From contig NZ_AOMO01000016.1 of NCBI RefSeq assembly GCF_000338875.1, positions 215,651 to 279,650 of the forward strand: a stretch of 64,000 nt of DNA, read 5' to 3'. The position numbers and the translations under genes are program-made. This document shows, in pieces, positions 32,733-43,479 of the stretch (positions are counted from its first letter, which is position 1; every line of letters begins with the position of its first letter). The stretch is from Vibrio mimicus CAIM 602 (GTDB lineage: Bacteria; Pseudomonadota; Gammaproteobacteria; Enterobacterales; Vibrionaceae). Below the pieces are notes generated by a model. It was given only the letters and a program-made list of their open reading frames with translations, was not told where the DNA came from and searched no databases.

Positions 32733-33209
32733 ATGAAAGCGTATAAAAACAAACTGCAGAAAGGTTTTACCTTAATTGAATTGATGATTGTGGTGGCGAT
32801 TATTGGGATTCTGGCAGCTTTTGCTGTACCGGCATACCAAGACTACACAAAGAAAGCGACATTGTCAGAGTTCCCTAAAGCAGCAGCAGCAGCCAAACTA
32901 GCTGTAGAACTTTGTGCTCATGAAAACTCTTCCGACTCAACTAGCTTTGGAACCAACTGTATTTCTGGAAGTAATGGCGTTCCTTCAACATTCACTTTAA
33001 ATCAGATCGAAATTACAGTGAAGAAAGCTGCCGATGCGAGCGTTTCTGGCGCAATTGCTGTTGTGGCAAAAGCTGCAGCCAATAAAGGACCTATCGCACA
33101 GAATGAATCTTTCATTATGGCTGCCACATACAAGGCAGAAGGCCTTGAATGGGCAAACTCATGTAAAGATAAGAACGGAACAGCTCAAACGTCCTATTGC
33201 CCAGACTAA
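32733..33209 (+). CDS. pilA: Type IV major pilin PilA (chitin/competence pilus type)
   Basis: Structural subunit of a type IVa pilus used in vibrios for chitin attachment and DNA uptake. The 158-residue prepilin has a short positively charged leader ([11 protein letters not shown]) cleaved after Gly11. The mature start is [20 protein letters not shown], with N-methylated Phe1 and the essential Glu5. The rest is a variable head; two cysteine pairs are possible (LCAHEN with TNCISG; SCKDK with SYCPD at the end), the last forming the usual D-loop. An excellent GGAGG ribosome site sets the ATG at 32733. pilB follows after 6 bases. Confidence 0.95.
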   Translation: MKAYKNKLQKGFTLIELMIVVAIIGILAAFAVPAYQDYTKKATLSEFPKAAAAAKLAVELCAHENSSDSTSFGTNCISGSNGVPSTFTLNQIEITVKKAADASVSGAIAVVAKAAANKGPIAQNESFIMAATYKAEGLEWANSCKDKNGTAQTSYCPD

Positions 33210-33215
33210 GTACCA

Positions 33216-34904
33216 ATGCTCACCAATCTTGTTGCTATCTTGCGTCAGGCTGAGTTAATCAGCTCGACGCAAGAACAAGCGGTGGTCGAACAAGTCAGCG
33301 CTTCTGGCACTTCGGTGCCGGAAGCGCTGCTAGAGTTAAGTATTTTCCACGCTCAAGAACTCACTGAACAAATCAGCCATATTTTCGGCTTACCGGAAAC
33401 CGATTTAAGCCACTACGATTACCCAAATCTCTGCCAACAACTTGGTTTACGCGAGCTGATTACCCGTTATGAAGCGCTCCCCATTGCCAAACAAGGCAAT
33501 CTGCTTCAACTCGCCGTCTCTGACCCCACTTTACTGCAAGCTGAAGAAGAGTTTCGCTTTGCCACCGGATTGCAAGTGGAGTTGGCACTCGCAGATCATC
33601 GTGCACTTCAAGCAGCCATTCGTCGTTTGTATGGCCGTTCCATTCAGGGGGCTGCCAACCAAGGTAAAGAGATCAGCCAAGATGAACTAGCCAATCTCGT
33701 CAAAGTCGGGGATGAAGAACTTCAATCAATTGAAGATCTAAGCCAAGACGACTCTCCAGTCAGCCGCTTTATCAACCAAGTGCTGCTGGATGCGGTGCGT
33801 AAAGGAGCTTCGGATATTCATTTCGAGCCTTATGAAGCGCAATATCGCATTCGCCTGCGCTGCGATGGGATCTTGGTGGAAACCCAACAACCTGCCAGCC
33901 ATTTAAGCCGTCGCTTAGCCGCCCGAATTAAGATTCTCTCTAAACTGGACATTGCTGAACGCCGCTTGCCACAAGATGGCCGAATAAAGCTGCGCCTTAA
34001 TAGTGATACTGCGATTGATATGCGCGTATCAACTTTACCCACCTTGTGGGGTGAAAAAATTGTATTGCGTCTGCTCGATAGCAGTGCTGCAAATCTGGAT
34101 ATTGATAAGCTTGGTTACAACCCGCAGCAGAAGCAACTTTATCTCAATGCACTAAAAAGACCGCAAGGAATGATATTGATGACGGGGCCGACTGGGAGCG
34201 GCAAAACCGTCTCACTCTATACTGGACTGCGCATTCTTAATACCTCGCAAATTAATATTTCCACCGCCGAAGATCCGGTGGAAATTAACCTCTCCGGCAT
34301 TAACCAAGTGCAGGTGCAACCGAAAATCGGTTTTGGCTTTGCCGAAGCACTACGCTCTTTTCTACGCCAAGACCCCGACGTGGTGATGGTCGGTGAAATA
34401 CGCGATCTGGAAACCGCTGAAATTGCGGTCAAGGCGGCGCAAACGGGTCACTTGGTGCTTTCAACTTTGCATACCAACTCAGCTGCAGAAACCGTCATTC
34501 GCTTAGCCAACATGGGGGTTGAACCCTTTAACCTCGCTTCATCACTTAGTTTGATTATCGCCCAGCGCCTTGCTCGCCGCTTATGTAAACACTGCAAAGT
34601 GGCGGTACGTCCATCAGCCATACTGCAAAATCAGTTTGCCTTTCAGCCTCAAGAAATTTTGTATGAAGCGAATGCGGCAGGCTGCAACGAATGTACCGGT
34701 GGTTATTCAGGACGAGTCGGCATCTACGAAGTCATGGCATTTAATACTGAACTGGCAGAGGCGATTATGCGCCGTGCCACCATTCACCAAATTGAAAGTT
34801 TAGCCAAAACCAATGGCATGCAAACCTTGCAAGAGTCCGGCCTTGAAAAGCTGCGTAAAGGCATCACCAGTTTTGCCGAACTACAGCGTGTGCTTTATTT
34901 TTAA
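33216..34904 (+). CDS. pilB: Type IV pilus extension ATPase PilB
   Basis: Cytoplasmic hexameric motor that drives pilin polymerisation. The 562-residue product has an N-terminal GspE/MshE-type domain (about 1-150) and an ATPase domain with Walker A GPTGSGKT (324-331), an Asp box around STAEDPVEI, Walker [10 protein letters not shown] with Glu394, and a His box [13 protein letters not shown] zinc tetracysteine follows (Cys457, Cys460, Cys490, Cys493). The MshE-like start [16 protein letters not shown] is normal. It is in one operon with pilA, pilC and pilD. Confidence 0.96.
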   Translation: MLTNLVAILRQAELISSTQEQAVVEQVSASGTSVPEALLELSIFHAQELTEQISHIFGLPETDLSHYDYPNLCQQLGLRELITRYEALPIAKQGNLLQLAVSDPTLLQAEEEFRFATGLQVELALADHRALQAAIRRLYGRSIQGAANQGKEISQDELANLVKVGDEELQSIEDLSQDDSPVSRFINQVLLDAVRKGASDIHFEPYEAQYRIRLRCDGILVETQQPASHLSRRLAARIKILSKLDIAERRLPQDGRIKLRLNSDTAIDMRVSTLPTLWGEKIVLRLLDSSAANLDIDKLGYNPQQKQLYLNALKRPQGMILMTGPTGSGKTVSLYTGLRILNTSQINISTAEDPVEINLSGINQVQVQPKIGFGFAEALRSFLRQDPDVVMVGEIRDLETAEIAVKAAQTGHLVLSTLHTNSAAETVIRLANMGVEPFNLASSLSLIIAQRLARRLCKHCKVAVRPSAILQNQFAFQPQEILYEANAAGCNECTGGYSGRVGIYEVMAFNTELAEAIMRRATIHQIESLAKTNGMQTLQESGLEKLRKGITSFAELQRVLYF

Positions 34905-34942
34905 CCATTTTATTTTGTAACCCTGCAATAACGAGCCTGAAC

Positions 34943-36169
34943 ATGAAAGCGACCCAAAATGTAGCCTTGAAAAACTATCGCTGGAAAGGTATCAACAGCA
35001 ACGGAAAAAAAGTCTCCGGACAGATGTTGGCGCTAACCGAATTAGAGGTGCGCGACAAACTAAAAGAACAACACATTCAAATCAAAAAAATCAAGAAAGG
35101 CAGTGTTTCCGTGTTTGCGCGTATTACTCATCGCGTCAAAGGCAAAGACATCACCATTCTCACCCGACAATTGGCCACCATGCTCACAACCGGTGTACCC
35201 ATTGTGCAAGCGCTCAAACTGGTGGGAGATAACCATAGAAAGGCTGAGATGAAATCGATCTTGGCACAAATCACCAAAGGCGTTGAAGCAGGAACACCAC
35301 TTTCAAAAGCCATGCGCACTGCGAGCACCCATTTCGATGCCTTGTATGTCGATCTGGTGGAAACGGGAGAAATGTCCGGCAATCTGCCCGAAGTATTTGA
35401 ACGTTTGGCTACCTATCGTGAGAAAAGTGAACAACTTCGCGCCAAGGTGATCAAAGCATTGATCTACCCAAGCATGGTGGTACTGGTGGCTTTAGGGGTT
35501 TCTTACCTGATGCTCACTATGGTTATCCCTGAATTTGAATCCATGTTTAAAGGCTTTGGGGCGGAGCTTCCTTGGTTTACTCAACAAGTGTTAAAACTCT
35601 CACATTGGGTTCAGGCATACAGCCTATGGGCATTTGCCGCGATTGGAGCTGCAATATTTGGACTCAAAGCGCTACGTAAAAACTCTTTTCAGATTCGCTT
35701 AAAGACCAGCCGGTTAGGGCTGAGATTTCCAATTATCGGCAATGTGCTGACTAAGGCATCGATCGCCAAATTCAGCCGAACTCTCGCCACAAGCTTTGCA
35801 GCGGGTATTCCGATCCTCGCCAGTTTAAAAACCACCGCCAAAACCTCTGGCAATGTGCACTTTGAAACTGCAATCAACGAAGTATACCGAGATACTGCCG
35901 CGGGTATGCCCATGTACATTGCAATGCGCAATACCGAAGCCTTTCCAGAGATGGTGCTGCAAATGGTGATGATAGGTGAAGAATCAGGCCAATTGGATGA
36001 CATGCTCAACAAGGTCGCCACCATCTACGAATTTGAAGTCGATAATACAGTCGATAACTTAGGTAAAATCCTTGAACCCTTGATTATCGTATTTCTTGGC
36101 ACTGTCGTGGGTGGCTTGGTCGTGGCTATGTACTTGCCTATCTTTAACTTAATGAGTGTATTGGGTTAG
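34943..36169 (+). CDS. pilC: Type IV pilus inner-membrane platform protein PilC
   Basis: Polytopic platform protein that couples the ATPases to pilin assembly. The 408-residue product has a basic N-terminal region, two T2SSF domains of about 120 residues ([20 protein letters not shown] and [20 protein letters not shown] open each), and three membrane helices (about 175-200, 225-245 and near the C-terminus at 375-400). It lies 38 bases after pilB. Confidence 0.96.
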   Translation: MKATQNVALKNYRWKGINSNGKKVSGQMLALTELEVRDKLKEQHIQIKKIKKGSVSVFARITHRVKGKDITILTRQLATMLTTGVPIVQALKLVGDNHRKAEMKSILAQITKGVEAGTPLSKAMRTASTHFDALYVDLVETGEMSGNLPEVFERLATYREKSEQLRAKVIKALIYPSMVVLVALGVSYLMLTMVIPEFESMFKGFGAELPWFTQQVLKLSHWVQAYSLWAFAAIGAAIFGLKALRKNSFQIRLKTSRLGLRFPIIGNVLTKASIAKFSRTLATSFAAGIPILASLKTTAKTSGNVHFETAINEVYRDTAAGMPMYIAMRNTEAFPEMVLQMVMIGEESGQLDDMLNKVATIYEFEVDNTVDNLGKILEPLIIVFLGTVVGGLVVAMYLPIFNLMSVLG

Positions 36170-36231
36170 TATGGCGGCAAAAGGCGAGTCTCGTGCAGAA
36201 ACGCGCCATTAATTCGCTTAGAGCATATCGG

Positions 36232-37107
36232 ATGGAACTGTTTTTCTACTACCCTTGGCTGTTTCCGGTTTTGGCTACCTTATTTGGGCTTATCGTCGGC
36301 AGCTTTCTTAATGTGGTGATTTATCGCTTACCGAAAATCATGGAGCGTGAGTGGCGTGCCGACTGTGCGGCCAGCTTTCCGGAATATGGAATAAGCCCAC
36401 CAGAAGGCCAGCTTACACTCAGTTTGCCGCGCTCAACCTGCCCACATTGCCAAACACCCATTCGAGTGATTGATAATATTCCGGTAGTCAGTTGGCTTGC
36501 ACTGAGAGGAAAATGCTCACACTGCAAAGCACCGATCAGTGCCCGCTACCCTTTAATTGAGTTATTCACCGCTTTAGTGAGTTTAATGGTTTCTACTCAG
36601 CTCAGTTTTAGCCCTTTTGCGGTTGCTGCACTCCTGTTTAGCTATGTACTGATTGCAGCTACGTTTATCGATCTCGATACTATGCTGTTGCCTGACCAGC
36701 TCACTTTGCCTCTGCTGTGGAGTGGCATTGCGTTAGCCCTGTTTGAACTGTCCCCGGTGTCGCTTACCGATGCAGTGATTGGTGCAATGGCCGGTTACCT
36801 CTCTCTTTGGTCGATTTACTGGTTATTTAAATTATTGACTGGCAAAGAAGGCATGGGTTATGGGGATTTCAAATTGCTCGCTGCTCTTGGAGCTTGGCTG
36901 GGTTGGCAACAGTTGCCAGTCATCGTACTGCTCTCGTCTGTGGTTGGTCTTCTCTTCGGTTTAATTCAGTTACGCCTACAGAAACAAGGCATAGATAAAG
37001 CTTTCCCATTTGGCCCATATTTAGCCATTGCTGGGTGGATTGCCTTACTATGGGGCAATACGGTGATTGACTGGTACTTAACCTCTTGGGTAGGGCAACC
37101 ATTATGA
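36232..37107 (+). CDS. pilD: Prepilin peptidase / N-methyltransferase PilD
   Basis: Inner-membrane aspartyl protease that cleaves and methylates prepilins and type II secretion pseudopilins. The 291-residue product has an N-terminal cytoplasmic zinc domain with CPHC and CSHC (Cys70, 73, 95, 98) and about eight membrane helices. The two catalytic aspartates are in [11 protein letters not shown] (Asp149) and GMGYGDFK (Asp212). The ATG at 36232 gives the normal start [20 protein letters not shown]; a GTG 13 codons upstream (36193) is possible but less likely. Its stop overlaps the coaE start by 4 bases. It probably also serves the secretion system of ExeA/ExeB. Confidence 0.95.
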   Translation: MELFFYYPWLFPVLATLFGLIVGSFLNVVIYRLPKIMEREWRADCAASFPEYGISPPEGQLTLSLPRSTCPHCQTPIRVIDNIPVVSWLALRGKCSHCKAPISARYPLIELFTALVSLMVSTQLSFSPFAVAALLFSYVLIAATFIDLDTMLLPDQLTLPLLWSGIALALFELSPVSLTDAVIGAMAGYLSLWSIYWLFKLLTGKEGMGYGDFKLLAALGAWLGWQQLPVIVLLSSVVGLLFGLIQLRLQKQGIDKAFPFGPYLAIAGWIALLWGNTVIDWYLTSWVGQPL

Positions 37108-37712
37108 GTTTTGTTGTCGCGCTGACCGGAGGCATCGCCAGTGGCAAAACCACGGTTGCCAATTTGTTTCACGAGCACTTTGGCATAGATCTAGTCGATG
37201 CCGATGTGATTGCCCGAGAGGTCGTTGAACCGGGTACCGATGGCTTAAAAGCGATTACCGCCCATTTTGGTCAAACTATCTTGAATCAAGATGGCTCTCT
37301 CAACCGCACTGCACTTCGTGAACGTATCTTTGCCGATCCAGAGCAAAAAACGTGGCTCAATCAACTGCTACATCCGATGATCCGCCAGCGTATGCAACAG
37401 GCACTTGCCCAAACCACATCACCTTACACGCTGCTGATTGTGCCACTCTTAGTAGAAAACCAATTGCAAAACATGGCTGATCGCGTTCTGGTGGTGGACG
37501 TGGAAGAACATGTCCAGATAGAGCGAACCATAGCACGCGATAATGTTTCGATAGAGCAAGCACAAGCGATCCTTGCTGCTCAAGCCACACGCGCTCAACG
37601 TTTGGCCATCGCCGATGACGTGCTCAAAAATGACGCAAAAAACCAGAAACTTTTGCCTCAAATCACACTATTGCACCAAAAGTATCTAGCCATGAGCAGG
37701 CAAAATTTGTGA
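37104..37712 (+). CDS. coaE: Dephospho-CoA kinase CoaE
   Basis: Last enzyme of coenzyme A synthesis; phosphorylates the 3'-hydroxyl of dephospho-CoA. The 202-residue product has the P-loop GGIASGKTT at residues 9-17, [13 protein letters not shown] after it, and the lid region [19 protein letters not shown]. The ATG at 37104 overlaps the pilD stop (ATGA), so translation is probably coupled. The pilD-coaE-zapD-yacG order is common in gammaproteobacteria. Confidence 0.97.
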   Translation: MSFVVALTGGIASGKTTVANLFHEHFGIDLVDADVIAREVVEPGTDGLKAITAHFGQTILNQDGSLNRTALRERIFADPEQKTWLNQLLHPMIRQRMQQALAQTTSPYTLLIVPLLVENQLQNMADRVLVVDVEEHVQIERTIARDNVSIEQAQAILAAQATRAQRLAIADDVLKNDAKNQKLLPQITLLHQKYLAMSRQNL

Positions 37713-37743
37713 GAATAAGTGCAAATAATCCAAGGCTAGCCCA

Positions 37744-38484
37744 ATGACCACGCACCAGTTTGAACACCCTCTCAATGAAAAAACACGCATCTACTTGCGT
37801 GTAGAAGCCCTGCTTAATCAGATGGAGCGAGCGTCCACTTTCACTGATGGTATTCAACATCAACTTTTCTTTCGTTCTCTATTCGACATGCTCGACATTT
37901 TTGAGCAGATCCAACTAAAGAGTGAACTGGCGAAAGATATGGAAAAGCAGCGCTTAACCTACCGCAGTTGGTTGAATGTGGAAGGCGTGGATCAAGAGAT
38001 GCTGAAATCGCTTCTTGCCGAAGTCGATGAGGTACACCGTGATTTAATGAGCGCGGAGCGTTTTGGTCAATCCTTAAAGGAAGATCGTTTTCTCAGTGCG
38101 ATTCGTCAGCGCTTTAATTTACCGGGTGGTTCTTGCTGTTTTGATTTACCTGCACTGCATTATTGGCTACACCTGTCGCTGGAGCGCAAAATACGTGATG
38201 CCGAACAGTGGATGAAAACACTAACTCCACTGTCTAATGCACTCAAACTTTGGCTTAAATTAACTCGTGAAACGGGGCATTACCGCTCGCGTATGGCCAA
38301 TAATGGTTTCTATCAAAGTGATGCGGAAGATGCCAATATTCTCCGCCTTGCTATTCCGCTTGAATACGGTGTTTACCCAATGATTTCTGGGCATAAGAAC
38401 CGTTTTGCCATTAAGTTTATTGATTTTCACAGCGGACAAGCCTGCACCCAAGATGTAGCGTTTGATTTGGCGGTTTGCTGCTAG
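37744..38484 (+). CDS. zapD: Cell division protein ZapD
   Basis: Cytoplasmic FtsZ-binding protein that bundles Z-ring filaments. The 246-residue product matches the ZapD (YacF) family in length and sequence: [19 protein letters not shown] at the start, [19 protein letters not shown] in the middle and [20 protein letters not shown] near the end. It lies 31 bases after coaE. Confidence 0.95.
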   Translation: MTTHQFEHPLNEKTRIYLRVEALLNQMERASTFTDGIQHQLFFRSLFDMLDIFEQIQLKSELAKDMEKQRLTYRSWLNVEGVDQEMLKSLLAEVDEVHRDLMSAERFGQSLKEDRFLSAIRQRFNLPGGSCCFDLPALHYWLHLSLERKIRDAEQWMKTLTPLSNALKLWLKLTRETGHYRSRMANNGFYQSDAEDANILRLAIPLEYGVYPMISGHKNRFAIKFIDFHSGQACTQDVAFDLAVCC

Positions 38485-38560
38485 TTTCCAAATGCAACTC
38501 TATTCTCTGTGACTTTTTCTCTGGCTCTTGTTCCTTTCAAATTCAGAATAAGGCCTTATC

Positions 38561-38722
38561 ATGTTTAACGAGCATGAAATCTATACCCAAACTACTTGGC
38601 GTTGCAGATTGGTGGCAAATCAGCACATCCCCATGGACATAAATAACGATGTCATTGGGATGAACATACACAGCCAACACCGCAACGACTTCAAGTGGGA
38701 AGGGGATATTTATCCTGACTAA
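38561..38722 (+). CDS. Possible small protein of 53 residues
   Basis: An ATG at 38561 opens a 54-codon frame ending TAA at 38720-38722, in the gap between zapD and yacG and on the same strand. The predicted peptide begins MFNEHEIYTQTTWRCRLVAN and ends FKWEGDIYPD. It is rich in His, Asn, Asp and Trp, without a signal peptide or membrane segment. An AAGG stands about 7 bases before the ATG. I do not recognise the family. The placement and the composition look protein-like, but a chance frame cannot be excluded. Confidence 0.45.
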   Translation: MFNEHEIYTQTTWRCRLVANQHIPMDINNDVIGMNIHSQHRNDFKWEGDIYPD

Positions 38723-38734
38723 TAGGACTGTGTT

Positions 38735-38932
38735 ATGACCAAAAAACTCACCATAGTGAAATGCCCACAATGTGGCACTGATGTGGAATGGGGTGAGCAG
38801 AGCCCACACCGCCCATTTTGCAGCAAACAATGTCAAATGATTGATTTTGGCGAGTGGGCGGATGAAGAAAAAGCCATTCCTGGTGCACCCGATATGTCTG
38901 ACAGTGATGGTTGGTCGGAAGATCAGTATTAA
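38735..38932 (+). CDS. yacG: DNA gyrase inhibitor / zinc-binding protein YacG
   Basis: Small zinc protein reported in E. coli to bind GyrB and inhibit gyrase. The 65-residue product has the four-cysteine zinc site CPQC...CSKQC near residues 10-33 ([11 protein letters not shown] and [18 protein letters not shown]), followed by an acidic flexible tail. A TAGGA ribosome site precedes the ATG. It is the last gene of the pilABCD-coaE-zapD run and stands convergent to parC, a subunit of the related topoisomerase IV. Confidence 0.94.
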   Translation: MTKKLTIVKCPQCGTDVEWGEQSPHRPFCSKQCQMIDFGEWADEEKAIPGAPDMSDSDGWSEDQY

Positions 38933-38948
38933 ATCAACTTTCGAGTAA

Positions 38949-38976
38949 AAAAGAGGAGCCAAATGGCTCCTCTTTT
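38949..38976. terminator. Bidirectional terminator between yacG and parC
   Basis: A perfect 12-base-pair stem AAAAGAGGAGCC with GGCTCCTCTTTT and an AAAT loop. It carries T runs on both strands and ends at the parC stop codon. Confidence 0.92.
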
Positions 38977-41265
38977 CTATTCTTCTTCGTTGCTGTTGTT
39001 CGTTTTGCTCGGCTCAGCTGAATTTTCTATTTCAATCGCCGTGACACGTTGTAAACCACGAGGCAGCAAGCCACCTCTGCGGCCGCGTTCACCACGGAAG
39101 TTATCCAGATCACTTACCTTCAAGCCCAGTTTGCGTTTACCCGCATACAGGGTAATTGATGCACCTTGCGGTAACACCATCAGGTTCGACAACACTTCCT
39201 CACGGGTTTTCGCTTTCGCCGCTGGAATATTGATAATCTTGTTGCCTTTACCTTTGCTCAGTTGCGGCAGATCCTTAATCGGGAACAGCAGCATGCGACC
39301 TTGGTTGGTAATGGCTAAGATCTCATCCTTATCCAGATCGGCAATCACTTGTGGAGTCATCACTTCCGAGTTTTCCGGCAGGTTGATCAACGCTTTACCA
39401 CTGCGGTTTTTCGACAGCAGATCATCGCCTTTACACACAAAGCCGTAACCCGCATCTGAACCCACTAGCCAAAGCTGATCTTCTTCGCCCATCACCACCT
39501 GACGAATAGAAGTCCCTTCGGCAACATTCAAGCGTCCAGTGATTGGTTCACCTTGGCCACGCGCCGATGGCAACGTGTGCGATTCTAACGAGTAACTACG
39601 GCCATCACTGCCTAAGAACACCGCTTGCTGGTTGCTCTTACCACACGCATGAGTGAGGTAATTATCCCCTGCTTTGTAGTTCAGGCTTTGGCAATCTACG
39701 TCATGCCCTTTGGCATGGCGGATCCAACCTTTTTCGGACAGCACCACAGTGATCGCTTCACTTGGCATCAGGTCACGCTCGGTCAATGCTTTGGCTTCTT
39801 CACGTTCTACCAGTGGTGAGCGGCGATCATCGCCAAACTTGTCGGCATCAGCTTTGATCTCTTTTTTGAGCAGATTATTGAGACGACGTTCAGAGCCGAG
39901 TAGCTCTTCCAGTTTTTTACGCTCTTTTTCGAGCTCATCTTGCTCGCCGCGGATCTTCATCTCTTCCAGTTTCGCCAAGTGGCGTAACTTGGTATCTAAA
40001 ATCGCGTCGGCTTGAATATCGGTCAGATCGAAACGCGCCATCAGCACGGCTTTCGGATCATCTTCGGTGCGGATGATCTCAATCACTTCATCAATGTTGA
40101 GATAAGCGATCAACAAACCTTGCAAAATGTGCAAACGAGCCAGCACTTTATCAAGACGATATTGCAGACGCGAGCGCACCGTTTCACGGCGGAAGGAGAT
40201 CCACTCACTCAAGATCTGCACTAAGCCTTTGACCTGAGGACGATTGTCGAGACCAATCATGTTCAGGTTCACTCGGAAACTCTTTTCCAGATCCGTCGAC
40301 GCAAACAAGTGGTTCATCAGCAGATCACAATCAACCCGGTTTGAGCGAGGCACGATCACGATACGCGTTGGGTTTTCATGATCCGACTCATCGCGCAGAT
40401 CTTCCACCATCGGCAGTTTCTTGGCGCGCATTTGCGCGGCGATCTGCTCTAGCAGTTTCGCACCAGAAACTTGATGAGGCAGCGCGGTGATCACAATGTC
40501 AGAACCTTCTTTGCACCATACCGCGCGCATTCTGACGCTGCCACGACCCGAGCGATAGATCTTCTCTAGCTCAACCGTTGGGGTGATGATTTCAGCTTCA
40601 GTCGGGAAATCCGGGCCTTTGACATACTGCATTAAATCGGTCAGTGGCGCGCTTGGATGATCGATCAAGTGAATCGTCGCATCCGCCACTTCACGCACGT
40701 TGTGCGGAGGAATGTCAGTCGCCATACCCACTGCGATACCCGTGACACCATTGAGTAGAATGTGTGGTAGGCGAGCGGGCAACATTTTCGGCTCTTGCAT
40801 CGTGCCGTCAAAGTTAGGCTGCCATTCCACTGTGCCTTGACCTAATTCGCTGAGCAGAATCTCCGCAAACTTAGAGAGCTTGGCTTCGGTATAACGCATC
40901 GCCGCGAACGATTTCGGATCATCCGGCGCACCCCAGTTACCCTGACCATCCACCAACGGATAGCGATAAGAGAATGGCTGCGCCATCAGCACCATGGCTT
41001 CATAACAAGCTGAGTCGCCATGCGGATGATATTTACCGAGTACGTCACCTACGGTACGAGCGGATTTTTTGTATTTAGCCGATGCCGAAAGCCCAAGCTC
41101 GGACATCGCATAGATAATACGTCGTTGAACCGGTTTTAAACCGTCGCCAATATAAGGCAACGCACGGTCCATGATGACGTACATCGAATAGTTGAGATAA
41201 GCGTCTTCGGTAAACTTGCGCAGCGGCAACTGTTCAACGCCATCAAAGCTGATTTCTGTAGACAT
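38977..41265 (-). CDS. parC: DNA topoisomerase IV subunit A ParC
   Basis: Cleaves and rejoins DNA to unlink daughter chromosomes. The 762-residue product has the active-site Tyr125 in [11 protein letters not shown] and the quinolone-determining stretch [12 protein letters not shown] with Ser85 and Glu89. Both are the drug-susceptible residues. The C-terminal beta-propeller region ends in an acidic, Asn/Glu-rich tail (SNEEE). parE lies immediately upstream with 3 bases between, so the two subunits are co-translated. Confidence 0.97.
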   Translation of the reverse strand: MSTEISFDGVEQLPLRKFTEDAYLNYSMYVIMDRALPYIGDGLKPVQRRIIYAMSELGLSASAKYKKSARTVGDVLGKYHPHGDSACYEAMVLMAQPFSYRYPLVDGQGNWGAPDDPKSFAAMRYTEAKLSKFAEILLSELGQGTVEWQPNFDGTMQEPKMLPARLPHILLNGVTGIAVGMATDIPPHNVREVADATIHLIDHPSAPLTDLMQYVKGPDFPTEAEIITPTVELEKIYRSGRGSVRMRAVWCKEGSDIVITALPHQVSGAKLLEQIAAQMRAKKLPMVEDLRDESDHENPTRIVIVPRSNRVDCDLLMNHLFASTDLEKSFRVNLNMIGLDNRPQVKGLVQILSEWISFRRETVRSRLQYRLDKVLARLHILQGLLIAYLNIDEVIEIIRTEDDPKAVLMARFDLTDIQADAILDTKLRHLAKLEEMKIRGEQDELEKERKKLEELLGSERRLNNLLKKEIKADADKFGDDRRSPLVEREEAKALTERDLMPSEAITVVLSEKGWIRHAKGHDVDCQSLNYKAGDNYLTHACGKSNQQAVFLGSDGRSYSLESHTLPSARGQGEPITGRLNVAEGTSIRQVVMGEEDQLWLVGSDAGYGFVCKGDDLLSKNRSGKALINLPENSEVMTPQVIADLDKDEILAITNQGRMLLFPIKDLPQLSKGKGNKIINIPAAKAKTREEVLSNLMVLPQGASITLYAGKRKLGLKVSDLDNFRGERGRRGGLLPRGLQRVTAIEIENSAEPSKTNNSNEEE

Positions 41266-41268
41266 TCG

Positions 41269-43149
41269 TTACACCTCTGCCATATCGCCGTTGCGTTGCA
41301 GCCAAGTACGGCGGTCATCCGCACGTTTTTTACCCAGCAGCATATCCATCATCTCATCGGTCGCTTCTGCATCATCAATGGTCAATTGCACCAAGCGGCG
41401 AGTGTTGGGATCCATCGTGGTTTCACGCAGTTGCAGCGGGTTCATTTCACCCAGACCTTTAAAGCGTTGCACGTTCACTTTGGCTTTTTTCTGGCTAAGA
41501 CGTTCTAACACACCCTCTTTTTCCTGATCATCCAGTGCGTAGAACACTTCTTTACCACAGTCGATGCGGTAGAGTGGAGGCATGGCAACATAGACGTGAC
41601 CGGCTTTCACTAACGCGCGGAAATGACGGGTAAACAGCGCACACAATAGAGTGGCGATATGCAGACCGTCGGAGTCCGCATCAGCAAGGATACAGACTTT
41701 GCCGTAACGCAGTGATTCAAGATTGTCACTATCCGGATCAATACCCAGTGCGACCGAAATGTCGTGTACTTCTTGTGATGCAAGTACCTGATCGGCAGAA
41801 ACTTCCCACGTATTGAGGATTTTACCGCGCAGCGGCATCACGGCTTGGAATTCACGGTCGCGCGCTTGTTTAGCCGAACCGCCCGCCGAATCCCCTTCCA
41901 CGAGGAAAAGTTCAGTACGGTTAAGATCTTGCACAGTACAGTCGGTCAGTTTACCGGGCAGTGCAGGACCAGAGGCGATTTTTTTACGCACTACTTTTTT
42001 GCTGGCACGCATACGACGATGCGCGTTAGCAATACATACTTCTGCTAACTGTTCAGCCAGTTGTGGTTTCTCATTGAGCCACAGGCTGAATGCATCTTTC
42101 ACCACACCCGAAACAAAAGCAGCAGATTGGCGAGAAGAGAGACGCTCTTTGGTTTGGCCAGCAAACTGCGGATCTTGCATCTTGACCGACAGAACATAAG
42201 CACAGCGATCAAACACGTCTTCGCCCGTCAGTTTCACACCGCGTGGCAGCAGGTTTCGGAATTCACAGAACTCGCGCATCGCGTCCAGCAAACCTTGGCG
42301 CAAACCGTTCACATGCGTACCGCCTTGGGCAGTCGGGATCAGGTTAACGTAGCTTTCGGTGATCAGCTCACCACCTTCTGGTAGCCAAATCACAGCCCAC
42401 GTTGCTGCTTCAGTTTGTGCGGTAAATTCGCCAGTAAAAGGCTCTTCCGGGAGCAAGGTATAACCCTTAACCCCTTCGGCCAGATAATCTTTCAGGCCAT
42501 CTTCGTACAACCAACGATGCTCGTTGTTGTTGACCTTATCGGTAAAAATGATCTCTAAGCCCGGGCAAAGTACGGCCTTAGCACGCAAGTTATTAATCAG
42601 ACGTGATACGGAGAAATTTGGTGAGTCAAAGTATTTAGTGTCCGGCCAGAAATGCACGCTGGTGCCCGTATTGCGGCGACCACATGTGCCAGTAACTGCC
42701 AGTTCAGTGACTTTATCGCCATGTTCAAAGGCAATTTCATACACTTGACCATCACGACGAACAGCCACTTCAACGCGTTTCGACAGAGCATTCACTACCG
42801 AAATACCTACCCCGTGCAAGCCGCCGGAGAATTGGTAATTTTTGTTGGAGAACTTACCACCCGCATGCAGTTTGCACAGAATAAGCTCGACCCCTGAGAC
42901 TTTCTCTTCGGGGTGAATATCCACAGGCATCCCTCGCCCGTCATCAATCACTTCTAGCGATTGATCGGCATGGAGAATTACCTGAATTTTGGAGGCGTAT
43001 CCGGCCAACGCTTCATCGACTGAGTTGTCGATAACTTCTTGCCCAAGGTGATTAGGGCGCGTGGTATCGGTATACATTCCCGGTCTGCGACGCACTGGTT
43101 CTAAGCCATTGAGGACCTCAATGGCTCCAGCATTATATTGTTCAGTCAT
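41269..43149 (-). CDS. parE: DNA topoisomerase IV subunit B ParE
   Basis: ATPase subunit of topoisomerase IV. The 626-residue product has the GHKL ATP-binding motifs (QEVIDNSVDEALAGY, VIDDGRGMPVD, GGLHGVGISVVNALS) and the Toprim domain (LVEGDSAGGSAKQARDREFQ, ILADADSDGLHI). The C-terminal domain begins about residue 500. Length is in the range of ParE (about 630) rather than GyrB (about 800). The start MTEQYNAGAIEVLNGLEPVR is standard. Confidence 0.97.
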   Translation of the reverse strand: MTEQYNAGAIEVLNGLEPVRRRPGMYTDTTRPNHLGQEVIDNSVDEALAGYASKIQVILHADQSLEVIDDGRGMPVDIHPEEKVSGVELILCKLHAGGKFSNKNYQFSGGLHGVGISVVNALSKRVEVAVRRDGQVYEIAFEHGDKVTELAVTGTCGRRNTGTSVHFWPDTKYFDSPNFSVSRLINNLRAKAVLCPGLEIIFTDKVNNNEHRWLYEDGLKDYLAEGVKGYTLLPEEPFTGEFTAQTEAATWAVIWLPEGGELITESYVNLIPTAQGGTHVNGLRQGLLDAMREFCEFRNLLPRGVKLTGEDVFDRCAYVLSVKMQDPQFAGQTKERLSSRQSAAFVSGVVKDAFSLWLNEKPQLAEQLAEVCIANAHRRMRASKKVVRKKIASGPALPGKLTDCTVQDLNRTELFLVEGDSAGGSAKQARDREFQAVMPLRGKILNTWEVSADQVLASQEVHDISVALGIDPDSDNLESLRYGKVCILADADSDGLHIATLLCALFTRHFRALVKAGHVYVAMPPLYRIDCGKEVFYALDDQEKEGVLERLSQKKAKVNVQRFKGLGEMNPLQLRETTMDPNTRRLVQLTIDDAEATDEMMDMLLGKKRADDRRTWLQRNGDMAEV

Positions 43150-43479
43150 AATACGGAATGCTTTATTTGCTCAATGATTGGTAACTTTATCAGCGCTGTG
43201 TGAAAACCCGTTTTTTTGTGCATAAATTGTGCGAAAAATCGCATTAATTGAGGTATTCACTCAAGCAAACCGAAGCTGGATATCTGGGCAAAGCTAGCGA
43301 TTGATTCTCGCTTTATACCCTGCAAACCAGTCGGCACTTTCACGCTAAAGTCTAAGGGGAACATAGTCTGGAAGCAGCCCTCTGATGTCAAGGGCACAGC
43401 GCAAGTATCAGGTAAATTTATGAGGCTTTGCGCAGCAAAACCTTGATTGAATCCGAAAACAACAAAAGTCGCCAGTCAA
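43150..43479. other. Intergenic gap upstream of parE
   Basis: These 330 bases separate parE from yqiA, both on the minus strand. No reading frame with family features, RNA gene or clear terminator was seen. The parE-parC promoter probably lies here; AT-rich stretches near 43200-43250 could hold it, but no -35/-10 pair was assigned. Confidence 0.45.

Noticed and set aside
38543..38962. 139-codon minus-strand frame opposite yacG and the small plus-strand frame
   Set aside because: It is antisense to yacG, overlaps the yacG/parC terminator and has a low-complexity hydrophobic composition typical of a shadow frame.
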